This document shows positions 24,359-32,551 of a stretch of 64,000 bases of DNA, in pieces (position 1 is the stretch's first letter; the number at the start of each line of letters is the position of its first letter). The notes beneath the pieces were generated by a model. The model did no database searches. It worked only from the letters and a program-made list of their open reading frames with translations, and was not told the origin of the DNA. This DNA is from Paraburkholderia sp. C35 (GTDB lineage: Bacteria > Pseudomonadota > Gammaproteobacteria > Burkholderiales > Burkholderiaceae). A program made the position numbers and the translations under genes. The stretch is taken from NCBI RefSeq assembly GCF_003121405.1, contig NZ_QBUY01000043.1, forward strand, positions 1-64,000, in the 5' to 3' direction.

Positions 24359-24673
24359 ATGAACGATGCGTCGCATAAGATAGGATCTATCACTTCGTCG
24401 TCGAGCGCCCCGGCCGTGACCACACCGTCTACCGTTCCCGAACCGGAACGCGCGCAGGACACTGCCTGCGTCGCGCAGGACGCCGCACAACGCAGCGGCA
24501 CGCCGTGGGCGATGTTCGCGCTGTCGGCGGTCGGCTTGCTGGTCGGCGCATTCGCCGTGATCGGGCCCGAACACGTCAGCATGGCCGTCGCCAAGACGCT
24601 GCTGACGGTCGGCTGCCTGCTGGTCGCCGCACTTGCCGGCGTGGTCGCGTCCGATTTGTCCCGCGATCGTTGA
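24359..24673 (+). CDS. Small two-helix membrane protein
   Basis: A 104-residue candidate with a polar Thr/Pro/Ser-rich N-terminal half and two hydrophobic helices (about residues 53-70 and 77-96) separated by GPEHVSMAVAKT, ending SDLSRDR. No family recognised and no good ribosome binding site; an alternative start is 24311. Codon use resembles coding sequence. It stands alone between LysR and rpoD. Confidence 0.5.
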   Translation: MNDASHKIGSITSSSSAPAVTTPSTVPEPERAQDTACVAQDAAQRSGTPWAMFALSAVGLLVGAFAVIGPEHVSMAVAKTLLTVGCLLVAALAGVVASDLSRDR

Positions 24674-24988
24674 TCCTGCATTGACCCATGCGCATGCACC
24701 AGCACAGGGCATCGGCAACTGCATAAAACTGGTGCACTGCACCACATTCTGTGCTATAGTCGCAGATTCACTTTTCCGCACGCGTCGAATTGCGTCCTAC
24801 TGGAAAGCTTTGTGTTGAGGGTTGTGAGAAAACACTGACATGTCAGTGTCGCTCCGCTGACCTCGAACGCATCGTTCCGCGTCAATCGATTCGTGCAACA
24901 CCCCGCCCTCCCTCACGATCCGACAGGCCACGCTGCCTGCCGCACCCGTGCGCGCGGGGATGCGAAACAGCCTGCCGAGGAGAACGTA
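24674..24988 (+). promoter_or_regulatory. rpoD leader region with promoter and inverted repeats
   Basis: Contains an extended -10 promoter TGCTATAGT (24752-24760). Three copies of the 7-mer TGCACCA occur upstream: 24695-24701, inverted at 24730-24736, and 24738-24744; the last two form a 15-nt palindrome centred near -30. A perfect 16-nt palindrome CACTGACATGTCAGTG (24833-24848) lies in the untranslated leader. No riboswitch recognised. Confidence 0.5.
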
Positions 24989-26986
24989 TTGGCAAAGCTT
25001 GACCGGGACAATTCCCAGTTGGAAATCACCGCACCGAAGGCGCCCAAGCGCGCCGCCAAGGCCAAGGCGCAAACCGCCGTCGTGCCGCAAGACGCAGCCT
25101 TGATGGAATCCCTCGTTGAAGAACGTCAACGTCAGATGCGCGCACTGATCGCGCTTGGTCGCGAGCGCGGCTATTTGACGCACGCCGACATCAACGACCA
25201 CCTCCCCGATAATTTCACCGAAACGGCCGCGATGGAAACCATCGTCAGCACGTTCGGCGAAATGGGTGTGTCCGTGTACGAAACCGCGCCCGACGCGGAA
25301 ACCCTGCTTCTGAACGACGGCCCGTCGGCTGCCGCTTCGGACGATCAGGCCGATGAAGAAGCGGAAGTCGCGCTCTCCACGGTCGATTCCGAATTCGGCC
25401 GCACCACCGACCCGGTCCGCATGTACATGCGTGAAATGGGCGCGAGCGAACTGCTCACGCGCGCCGGCGAAATCGAAATCGCCAAGCGTATCGAAGGCGG
25501 CCTGCAGGACATGGTGCAAGCCATTGCCATGTGCCCGTCGATCATCGCGACCATTCTTTCGGACGTGGACCGCGTGGTGGCAGGTGAAATCCGCATCGAC
25601 GAACTCGTCGACGGCATCAGCAACCCGAACGAAGCCGCCGAACTCGACGACGAAGCCGCTGAAGCCGCCGCTGAAGAAGAACTGGAAGCGAGCGCGTCGG
25701 ACGAAGATTCGGACGACGAAGACGGCGACATGTCGGACGATGGTGGCGAAAAGGCCAACGCAGCGCGTCTCGAACAGCTGACGGCAGATAGCCTCGCGAT
25801 CTTCACGCGTGTGCGCGACCTGTTCGCAAGCGTTCCCGACATGCCTGTCACGGACAAGCGCCGTGCAACGGCTATCGCGAACCTGCGCGAGTCGATCCAG
25901 CAGGAACTCACGCCGATCCGCTTCACCGCGAAGACCATCGACCGCCTCTGCCTGGAAGTGCAGGCACAGGTCGCGCAGGTTCGTGCGATCGAACGCAGCA
26001 TCCTGCAGATCGCCGTGGACCGTTGCGATATGCCGCGCGAAGCGTTTGTCGAATCGTTCCCGGGCAACGAGACCGATCTCGACTGGACCATGCGCGTCGC
26101 TGCGAAGTCGAAGACGTATGGCCCGGCGCTCGAGCGTCACCTGCCGGCTATCCAGTCAGAACAGCAAAAGCTGGTCGACATCGAAGCGTCGATCGCGCTG
26201 CCGCTGCAGCAGCTCAAGCAGATCAACAAGCAGCTCGGTTCGGCTGAAGGCAAGATGCGTCAGGCCAAGCGCGAGATGATCGAAGCTAACCTGCGTCTGG
26301 TCATTTCGATCGCGAAGAAGTACGTGAATCGCGGCATGCACTTCCTCGATCTGATCCAGGAAGGCAACATCGGCCTGATGAAGGCGGTGGACAAGTTCGA
26401 ATACCGTCGCGGCTGGAAGTTCTCGACGTACGCAACGTGGTGGGTCCGTCAGGCCATCACGCGCGCGATCGCCGACCAGGCGCGCACCATTCGTGTGCCG
26501 GTTCACATGATCGAATCGATCAACAAGCTGAACCGCATCCAGCGCGAGATCGTGCAGCAGACGGGTCAGGAACCGCATCCGTCGGTGCTCGCCGAGCGCA
26601 TGGACATGCCCGAAGCGAAGATCCGCAGCATCCTGAAGATCGCGAAGAATCCGGCGTCGCTGGATTCGCCGGTTGGTGAAGATGCTGACACGACGCTTGG
26701 CGACATGATCGAAGATTCGTCGGCCACGTCGCCGGCCGATGCTGCCGTTCACGCGAACATGCGCCGCGCCATCGACGAAGCGCTCGACGCGCTCACGCCG
26801 CGCGAAGCCAAGGTGCTGCGTATGCGCTACGGCATCGACACGGCTTCGGAACTGACGCTCGAAGAAGTGGGCCGCCAGTTCGACGTGACGCGTGAGCGTA
26901 TCCGCCAGATCGAAGGCAAGGCGATCCGCAAGCTCAATCACCCGAGCCGCGCGGACAAGCTGCGCCCGTTCCTGGAACGCGGCTAA
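24989..26986 (+). CDS. rpoD: RNA polymerase primary sigma factor RpoD
   Basis: A 665-residue sigma70. Region 1.1 lies at about residues 35-110, region 1.2 contains DPVRMYMREMG, then a non-conserved region with a long acidic insert (EDSDDEDGDMSDD). Regions 2.1-2.4 include HFLDLIQEGNIGLMKAVDKF and FSTYATWWVRQAITRAI; region 4.2 is TLEEVGRQFDVTRERIRQIE. The TTG at 24989 is chosen because GAGGAG precedes it; an upstream in-frame GTG (24893) has poor support. The usual rpsU-dnaG-rpoD linkage is absent, so this may be an extra or relocated copy. A strong terminator follows. Confidence 0.93.
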   Translation: MAKLDRDNSQLEITAPKAPKRAAKAKAQTAVVPQDAALMESLVEERQRQMRALIALGRERGYLTHADINDHLPDNFTETAAMETIVSTFGEMGVSVYETAPDAETLLLNDGPSAAASDDQADEEAEVALSTVDSEFGRTTDPVRMYMREMGASELLTRAGEIEIAKRIEGGLQDMVQAIAMCPSIIATILSDVDRVVAGEIRIDELVDGISNPNEAAELDDEAAEAAAEEELEASASDEDSDDEDGDMSDDGGEKANAARLEQLTADSLAIFTRVRDLFASVPDMPVTDKRRATAIANLRESIQQELTPIRFTAKTIDRLCLEVQAQVAQVRAIERSILQIAVDRCDMPREAFVESFPGNETDLDWTMRVAAKSKTYGPALERHLPAIQSEQQKLVDIEASIALPLQQLKQINKQLGSAEGKMRQAKREMIEANLRLVISIAKKYVNRGMHFLDLIQEGNIGLMKAVDKFEYRRGWKFSTYATWWVRQAITRAIADQARTIRVPVHMIESINKLNRIQREIVQQTGQEPHPSVLAERMDMPEAKIRSILKIAKNPASLDSPVGEDADTTLGDMIEDSSATSPADAAVHANMRRAIDEALDALTPREAKVLRMRYGIDTASELTLEEVGRQFDVTRERIRQIEGKAIRKLNHPSRADKLRPFLERG

Positions 26987-27036
26987 TGCCGAAGGCCATC
27001 GCCCGCGAGGCGCGGCCTTTTCGAAGCTTCAAATGA

Positions 27037-27069
27037 AACGCGGCAGCCATCTGGCTGCCGCGTTTTTTT
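27037..27069 (+). terminator. Rho-independent terminator after rpoD
   Basis: A 12-bp GC-rich stem (AACGCGGCAGCC 27037-27048 with GGCTGCCGCGTT 27053-27064), loop ATCT, followed by seven T. A weaker stem AAGGCC/GGCCTTTT lies just before it. Confidence 0.92.
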
Positions 27070-27134
27070 GCGCCTGCGGTTCGTGAAATGCGAACTGCAG
27101 GTAGCGCGAGCGAGAACGCTCGCGCTGCTAGCGC

Positions 27135-27575
27135 TTAGTGATGCTCGTCGTATTCCTTGCGCGCCATCGGCGTCGTGCGAACCTTTGCGTACTGGAACGC
27201 GGGGATTGCCTTCACGGCGTCCTTGGTTGCGCCTGCCCACACCAGCTTGCCATCTGCATAGTCGATCTGCGAGAACGGCACGGCGACGTCATGCTGCGAC
27301 ACGCCGAGGAACTGATGCGCCGCGACGATTGCGAACGAAGCAGCGTTATCCGGCGAGATGATGATGTCGTGCAGCACACCCACCTTCTGGCCTTGCTCGT
27401 TGTAGATCGGCTTGCCGAGCAGGCTCTTCTTCGCGCTCCAGCCGTTGACGATGATCGCTTCCTGCTCGACGCTCACGCCAATGGTCTGCGAACCTGCCAC
27501 CTGTGCGCTTGCCTGGCTGGACATCACGCCGAACGTCGATGCCGCGATCAGAACCGCTGCCCACTTTGCCTTCAT
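27135..27575 (-). CDS. Exported PRC-barrel domain protein
   Basis: A 146-residue protein with a signal peptide (residues 1-24, ASA-Q) and one PRC-barrel (about residues 40-115: GWSAKKSLLGKPIYNEQGQKVGVLHDIIISPD, then AVPFSQIDYADGKLVWAGAT). PRC-barrels are small beta-barrels that bind partner proteins or surfaces; periplasmic ones in Burkholderia are common and uncharacterised. ATG 27575 has GGAGAATAAGCT upstream. Monocistronic, convergent with rpoD across the terminator. Confidence 0.85.
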   Translation of the reverse strand: MKAKWAAVLIAASTFGVMSSQASAQVAGSQTIGVSVEQEAIIVNGWSAKKSLLGKPIYNEQGQKVGVLHDIIISPDNAASFAIVAAHQFLGVSQHDVAVPFSQIDYADGKLVWAGATKDAVKAIPAFQYAKVRTTPMARKEYDEHH

Positions 27576-27721
27576 AGCTTATTCTCCGATGTGTAATGTT
27601 GCGAGGGACTGCCGCTGCTGTGAGAAGCGATATACATTACCCCATCAGAAAGAAAAAGTCGCAGAAGGGTACGTGCAACCTTTCGAATACGCACGGTGGG
27701 TTTCCAAAAGCGTGTTGGGCA

Positions 27722-28534
27722 TTACTTCCCGAGCCGTAGTCCCTTCGCCAATACCGTGTTGTCCTTCTGGTTGACGAGCCACACAGCCTGCACATTCGCA
27801 TGCAATGTCGAAGTGCGGCGAGTGATGTCGGTGGGTTCTTCGTCGGTGGGATCGTCGTGTTCGCGCACCTCCGTCAGATACGGCGGTTCCAGCGTACAGA
27901 CGAGCACGATCGCGAAGTTGTCGTCGGCCTGCTCGAACGCTGCCTGCGAGAGCTTGATGCGGCCGCGCGCGGTGGTCTTTTGCGCGCTCTCTGCCGCGAG
28001 GTCGATCGAATCGATCTTCTGGATAAAGCCTTTCGCCTTCGCGTCCGGCGCGATCACCAGGCCGCGACCGCTCTGCCCGTCGACCTTCTGATACAGCAGG
28101 ATGGTATTGGGATGTTCGTCACCGGAGAGCGGAACGTTCACGCTCAGCATGTCCGTATTCGCGCGGTACAGAATGCCGTGCGGCGCGGGAATCATGAACA
28201 GGAACGTGCGTTGTCCATCGCCTGCCTTCCCTTCGTTGCCATGGACGAGACGGTCGTACGGTTCGCGCGCGAGATTGCGGATACGGTCGGTAATAGAGTG
28301 CTTGTCCGTCGAAGGCATCTGGCGGGCGAGCATGTCGCGGACCTTGACGGGGTCGTCGGCGATGAAATGATCGCCACTCGCCGCTTGCATGTCAGCAGCT
28401 TGTTTGGACGCTTCGGCACTGGGCGCCGCCTGGCTTGCAGCGAATACCGTGGCGCTATTGCCTAAAGTTAACGCAATACCCAGCACGGGCAGCATGCGAT
28501 TGATTAAAGCAACCGTGCGATTCAGATAGTGCAC
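27722..28534 (-). CDS. Exported protein of unknown function
   Basis: A 270-residue protein with an N-terminal signal (hydrophobic residues 9-32, FAA-S). The mature chain shows DDPVKVRDMLARQMPSTDKHSITDRIRNLAR, a beta-rich middle (TFLFMIPAPHGILYRANTDMLSVNVPL) and a conserved-looking CTLEPPYLTEVREHDDPTDEEPTDITRR segment; I do not recognise the family. GTG start at 28534 is backed by GAGAGGA. It lies 147 nt upstream of the PRC-barrel gene on the same strand. Two Cys are absent except one, so no disulfide is expected. Confidence 0.75.
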   Translation of the reverse strand: MHYLNRTVALINRMLPVLGIALTLGNSATVFAASQAAPSAEASKQAADMQAASGDHFIADDPVKVRDMLARQMPSTDKHSITDRIRNLAREPYDRLVHGNEGKAGDGQRTFLFMIPAPHGILYRANTDMLSVNVPLSGDEHPNTILLYQKVDGQSGRGLVIAPDAKAKGFIQKIDSIDLAAESAQKTTARGRIKLSQAAFEQADDNFAIVLVCTLEPPYLTEVREHDDPTDEEPTDITRRTSTLHANVQAVWLVNQKDNTVLAKGLRLGK

Positions 28535-28663
28535 GACATCCTCTCCATTGAAAACGGCGCTATGCGTGCGCCTCGATGCAACGAACGATGTTCGTTTTCT
28601 GCTCGCATTCTAAGCGTATTCGATTAATCGGATATGGCATGCTCACACGCGTTGCACGGTGGA

Positions 28664-28696
28664 GAAAAAAAAACGCCAGGCCCAACCGCGCCTGGC
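28664..28696 (-). terminator. Rho-independent terminator after spherulin-4-like gene
   Basis: On the minus strand: 7-bp stem (28675-28681 with 28690-28696) followed by eight T (28665-28673 on the plus strand are A). A second hairpin AGGCGC/GCGCCT with T tail on the plus strand lies at about 28709-28730. Confidence 0.75.
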
Positions 28697-28738
28697 ATCG
28701 AACTACACAGGCGCGTAAAGCGCCTTTCTTCTTATTGG

Positions 28739-29560
28739 TTATTGAATAGCAAGCACAGTGCTCACCAGCTGACTCCAGAACGAAGGCAGGTTCTTATACG
28801 GATTCGGCAAGCCCGTCGACGTGATGAACACACTCCCCGCACCATGCTTCGCAGCATACGAAGCGATCGCCGGCATCTGTGCATCCGTCGCGCCATACAC
28901 CATGTGCACGAAACGCTTTGCCGGATAACCGGCTTGCCACTTCGCAGGTACATAGTTCGCGTAACGTTTCGCAGAATCTTCGAACACGACGAACTGATCC
29001 GCAGTCGGCAGGCTCGCATACAGCTCGGGAATATTCGTTCCCGGATTGGCCATCACCGAGTACGCAGGTGACAGTCCTTTGATGTAGTTGTAGATCGATT
29101 GATAGAACTGGATATGCGAGGTCACGCTATCCGAAGTCATTTCATCGATAAAGAAACCATCGATCTTGTAGAGCGCGACATAACGGTTGATGTCCGTCAC
29201 AACCGCCGACAACGACCGCTTTGCATACGATGAAGACACGTAGCCAATCACGCGTCCGCCCGCTGCATGTACCTTCGCAATAGCCGCGATATACGTGGCG
29301 TCGGCATTCGTGCCGGGGCCGCTATTGGGATTGAGAATGACCGTGGTAGGAACCTTGGCGGCCGTGGTCGCGAGATCGCTCCAGAAGCCTGCGCCCTTGC
29401 CGACGGGATCGAAATACGCGGGAACCGTGAGCGGCAACACAGTGGCCGCATAGGCATTGGCGTGAACGGCAATGGCAAGCGGTGCCACTGCAAGCAACGC
29501 TACACGACGCAACCATTGAATAGCGCGAGAACCCGTAACGGGTAGGCGAGCGTTGAACAT
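28739..29560 (-). CDS. Exported spherulin-4-like protein
   Basis: A 273-residue protein with a signal peptide (residues 1-38, AYA-A) and a TIM-barrel of the spherulation-specific family 4, related to glycoside hydrolases such as endo-alpha-galactosaminidases. Family segments: LTVPAYFDPVGKGAGFWSDL, VILNPNSGPGT, GRVIGYVSSSYAKRS, the acidic DGFFIDEMTSD and VMANPGTNIPEL. The paired Asp/Glu in DGFFIDE could be catalytic. Bacterial relatives act on GalNAc-rich exopolysaccharides; substrate here unknown. ATG at 29560 has CAGGAGGCATCGAG. Single gene, own terminator. Confidence 0.85.
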   Translation of the reverse strand: MFNARLPVTGSRAIQWLRRVALLAVAPLAIAVHANAYAATVLPLTVPAYFDPVGKGAGFWSDLATTAAKVPTTVILNPNSGPGTNADATYIAAIAKVHAAGGRVIGYVSSSYAKRSLSAVVTDINRYVALYKIDGFFIDEMTSDSVTSHIQFYQSIYNYIKGLSPAYSVMANPGTNIPELYASLPTADQFVVFEDSAKRYANYVPAKWQAGYPAKRFVHMVYGATDAQMPAIASYAAKHGAGSVFITSTGLPNPYKNLPSFWSQLVSTVLAIQ

Positions 29561-29874
29561 CTCGATGCCTCCTGACGACGGCTTTCATTGCCGTCCATCG
29601 ATTGGCCCGTTGCGGATGCAACGGGCAACTGGCTAACTCCTTGCGGAGTCCCTATAGCTTTGCGTCGCCGGATCGCTCCGGTTTTGCCCTTCTGTGTATA
29701 ACGACGCCCAATTGCCCGTCTTTAGGCTTCTTTAAAGATATTTAAATGGGGAAAGAATGGCGCGCAGATAAAAGATTTTGCCATCCTGACTATTTAAACG
29801 TTTGCGAGTAAACATCCAGAAACTCGCAAACGTTTTCTACCTACGAAATTCGCAGCATGGTGCCGCGAAAAAAT
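29561..29874. other. AT-rich gene-free region
   Basis: About 310 nt without a gene, holding the spherulin-4 promoter. It includes TTTAAAGATATTTAAA (near 29731-29746) and a perfect 14-bp inverted repeat (separate entry). Confidence 0.5.
29796..29835. terminator. Perfect 14-bp inverted repeat
   Basis: AAACGTTTGCGAGT (29796-29809) and ACTCGCAAACGTTT (29822-29835) with a 12-nt loop. It has a short T run on the right and could end transcription coming from either side; an operator is the other possibility. Confidence 0.5.
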
Positions 29875-30021
29875 TTATTGTGCTTTCGAACCAAACAGGC
29901 CACGCGCCGCGAGATTCTCGTACAACGCGCGCACACCGAACGTCCACGGCGTGATCCCCGTGCTCAGCCGCAACGTGTTGCGCAATGTGCCCAGTTGCGG
30001 CGTCGAAAGCTGCCCGACAGT
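29875..30021 (-). pseudogene. Probable 3' remnant of a truncated gene
   Basis: About 48 codons on the minus strand read like a genuine protein C-terminus: TPQLGTLRNTLRLSTG, then TPWTFGVRALYENLAARGLF ending GSKAQ and TAA. There is no start codon or ribosome site; upstream the frame runs into antisense of the LacI gene. The block begins right after the LacI stop, so it may be what remains of a gene once cotranscribed with lacI and the SMP-30 gene. I cannot name the family. Confidence 0.45.
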
Positions 30022-30041
30022 TCGACGATAACGCGCGTGCC

Positions 30042-31112
30042 TCACGCGCTTTCGCGCGCCATCACCGTGTAGTCGACGCGGATGCTTTTCCGCACGGACA
30101 CGCGCTGCGCAGCGCCATCGATCTCGCCAAGCGCAGCGAGCAGCGTCTCGCCCGTGCGCGCGCCGATGCCATACGCGTCGACGGAAATGGTCGTGATGGT
30201 GGGCGTGCAGCACGCGGCCACTTCGAAGTTGCCAAAGCCCACGACGGCGATATCACCCGGCACCGACAAGCCGCGCCGATGGCACTGCATGATCGCGCCG
30301 AAGGCGGACATGTCGCTCACGCACATCACGGCGTCCGTGTCGGGCCACTGCTGCAGGAGCGCATCGAGCGCTGGCGCGCCGTGACTCATCGTGATCGGCG
30401 ATTCGCCAAGGCGCACTACGCGCGGCTCGCCCAGGCCTTGCGCCTTGACTTCCTGCAGATAGCCCTTCAGACGCTCCAGACCGCGCCGGTCGAGTTCGCT
30501 CGCGCCGCCCAGAAAGCCGATCCGCCGATAGCCGCGCCCAACCAGATAGCGGACCATCTCGCGCGCGGCTTTCACGTTGGAGAAACCCACGGCTGCGTCG
30601 ATAGGCGTAGCGGGCAAGTCCCACATCTCGACCACGGGTACGCCCGAGCGCAACAGCAGTTCGCGCGTCGCGGACGTATGCTGCGCGCCCGTCAGCGCGA
30701 TGCAACGCGGCTGATGGCGCAGCATCGAACGCACGAGCCGCTCTTCGCGTTCGAGGTCGTAATCGGTATCGCCGATCAGGAGTTGCAGGCCGTGCGGTTC
30801 GAGCGCGGCGGTGAGTCCGCGCACGGTGTCGGAGAAGTTGGAACTCGCGAGCGACGGCACCAGCACGGCAGCAAACGCCGAGCGGCCAGACGACAACGCG
30901 CCCGCCGCCGCATCGGCGACATAGCCGAGTTCGTCGATGGCGAGTTGCACGCGCTCGCGCGTGGCAGGCGCCACGCCGCGCCCGGCCAGCACGCGCGATA
31001 CCGTCATCTTCGATACGCCTGCGCGTGCTGCGACATCGGACATGCGCGGCGGACCCGCGAGCGCGTTGCGTGTTTCGGAGACGCGCCGGGTAGTGCGTGG
31101 AGTGCTCGACAT
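30042..31112 (-). CDS. LacI-family transcriptional regulator
   Basis: A 356-residue repressor. The LacI HTH is at residues 24-45 (MSDVAARAGVSKMTVSRVLAG), with hinge RERVQLAIDELGYVADAAAGAL and a periplasmic-binding-protein-like sugar domain (GLQLLIGDTDYDLEREERLV, VGRGYRRIGFLGGASELDRRGLERLKG). It is closest in feel to GntR/GulR-type regulators of sugar-acid use. It follows the SMP-30 lactonase by 92 nt on the same strand, so it probably controls sugar-lactone catabolism. ATG at 31112 used; an upstream TTG at 31121 is possible. Confidence 0.93.
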   Translation of the reverse strand: MSSTPRTTRRVSETRNALAGPPRMSDVAARAGVSKMTVSRVLAGRGVAPATRERVQLAIDELGYVADAAAGALSSGRSAFAAVLVPSLASSNFSDTVRGLTAALEPHGLQLLIGDTDYDLEREERLVRSMLRHQPRCIALTGAQHTSATRELLLRSGVPVVEMWDLPATPIDAAVGFSNVKAAREMVRYLVGRGYRRIGFLGGASELDRRGLERLKGYLQEVKAQGLGEPRVVRLGESPITMSHGAPALDALLQQWPDTDAVMCVSDMSAFGAIMQCHRRGLSVPGDIAVVGFGNFEVAACCTPTITTISVDAYGIGARTGETLLAALGEIDGAAQRVSVRKSIRVDYTVMARESA

Positions 31113-31204
31113 GCTGATCAATGGGGTCGCGTTCGTGAACAGGCGCCTATGATACCGTCAGCGCCGTGCACCCCATCAGGCGCGATCTATACGCCGCCGT
31201 GCGC

Positions 31205-32095
31205 TCAGTCCGTCACGCGCAACGCGCTGCGTTTTTCGATCAGGCCCGGCACGGACACGCGCATGGCGAACACGCCACCCGATTGCGGGAATTGCTCGAT
31301 CTCTTCGGCAGGACGCCCCTGACGCGCCGTGGTCACATACAGCGTACGCAGATCGTCGCCGCCGAATGCGCACATGGTCGGACAGCGCGCGGGCAAGCGA
31401 TGCTCTTCCACGACCTTGCCTTCGGGCGAAATGCGCACCACACGCTGGCCTTCGTACAACGCCGACCAGTAATAGCCTTCGCTATCCACCGACGCGCCAT
31501 CGGGACGCCCGCGATCCGTCGGCGTCGGTTCGAACTTCACCCAGTCTTCGCGCGGCCCGACTTCGCCGCTGCCAAGGTCATACGGATGACGGTAGATCGT
31601 GAAACGCGGCGTATCCGAGTGATAGCACCATTTGTAGTCAGGGCTGAAGGCCATGCCATTCGACGTGAGCAGACCCGCATCGATCTTCGTCAGCGCGCCC
31701 GTTGCGTATCGATACAGCGACGCGGCGTTACCCGCTTTCGGTTCGTCGAGTGTGCCGAGCCAGAAGCGGCCGTGCGCGTCGCAACGGCCATCGTTGAAGC
31801 GGCTGGTGGCGGGATTCTCCGGGTTCGCGCACAGCTTGCGGACCACCTGCCCTTTCGCATCGAGCAGGAAGATGCCCGTGCGCATCCCGGCGATAAAGCC
31901 ATCATCTTCAGTCAGAGAAAAGCAGCCGATGTTTTCAGGCATCGGAATGACCGTGTCCTGCCCCGACTTCGGATCGAAGCCGTGCAGCGCGGGCGCCTGG
32001 ATATCGACCCACCACAGCTTGCCGCGGCGCTCGTCCCAGCGCGGGCATTCGCCGAGCGCGGCGGCTGCGGGCAATACGCATTCCAGTGTCTGCAT
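31205..32095 (-). CDS. SMP-30/gluconolactonase-family lactonase
   Basis: A 296-residue six-bladed beta-propeller that hydrolyses sugar lactones with a divalent metal. Metal-site features: Glu in LGECPRWDERRGKLWWVDI, Asn in FNDGRCDAHGRFWLGTLDE, TSNGMAFSPDYKWCYHSDT and the Asp in RPDGASVDSEGYYW. All match the SMP-30 family. Start ATG at 32095. It is first in a unit with a LacI regulator; a sugar dehydrogenase that would make the lactone is not in the window, and the fragment at 29875-30021 may be the remnant of a partner. Confidence 0.92.
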   Translation of the reverse strand: MQTLECVLPAAAALGECPRWDERRGKLWWVDIQAPALHGFDPKSGQDTVIPMPENIGCFSLTEDDGFIAGMRTGIFLLDAKGQVVRKLCANPENPATSRFNDGRCDAHGRFWLGTLDEPKAGNAASLYRYATGALTKIDAGLLTSNGMAFSPDYKWCYHSDTPRFTIYRHPYDLGSGEVGPREDWVKFEPTPTDRGRPDGASVDSEGYYWSALYEGQRVVRISPEGKVVEEHRLPARCPTMCAFGGDDLRTLYVTTARQGRPAEEIEQFPQSGGVFAMRVSVPGLIEKRSALRVTD

Positions 32096-32282
32096 GATGA
32101 CAGTCCTTATCGATGGAGATGAGCGGCGCGGCGCAAGCGGAGCGCGCAACGCATGCAACGTGCAATGTGGGTCCGTCAACAGTAGCAGACATTCAAGTGC
32201 AGAGCAGCGTCAGCACGCTGACGGCTGCTGTCGACATGCAACGCACACACCCGCTCATCCTGCCAGCTTCGCCAAGCCGATC

Positions 32283-32483
32283 TCAACCCGCGCAACGTGC
32301 CGTGCGCGCGGGTCTCCACGACACGCTGCGGCGCATCTGCGCGCGCTTGCCGCGCCGCTCTCTCGAACGCTCGGGACGCAGGCTCGCACCGTCGCGCAAG
32401 CCGTCTTCATCGTGCGTCTCTGGGCTCGCCGATGCCTTGTCTCGCGTGAGGAAGCCGATCAGTGTCGAGATGCGCTGCTTCAT
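32283..32483 (-). CDS. Possible small basic protein
   Basis: A 66-residue frame starting ATG 32483 with a good ribosome site (CTGGAGACAAC). The N-terminus KQRISTLIGFLTRDKASASP could be a short amphipathic or membrane helix, and the rest is very Arg-rich. No family recognised. Support is only the ribosome site and the lack of any other gene in this stretch. Confidence 0.35.
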   Translation of the reverse strand: MKQRISTLIGFLTRDKASASPETHDEDGLRDGASLRPERSRERRGKRAQMRRSVSWRPARTARCAG

Positions 32484-32551
32484 GTTGTCTCCAGTCTGCT
32501 TTCGCGCGTTGGCGTGCCATGCGGCGAACGTGCGTAGATAAACAAAACGCG

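Noticed and set aside
24730..24744. NtrC-binding site
   Set aside because: The half-sites TGGTGCA and TGCACCA are in reversed order with a one-base gap compared with the classic NtrC site.
24893..24988. N-terminal extension of RpoD from a GTG at 24893
   Set aside because: No ribosome site before it and Pro/His-rich composition, whereas the TTG at 24989 has GAGGAG.
24797..26140. Long minus-strand frame opposite rpoD
   Set aside because: Antisense shadow of a clearly conserved gene, with no ribosome site.
32151..32166. LacI operator near the SMP-30 promoter (ATGCAACGTGCAAT)
   Set aside because: The dyad is weak (about 8 of 14 symmetric positions), so it was not listed.
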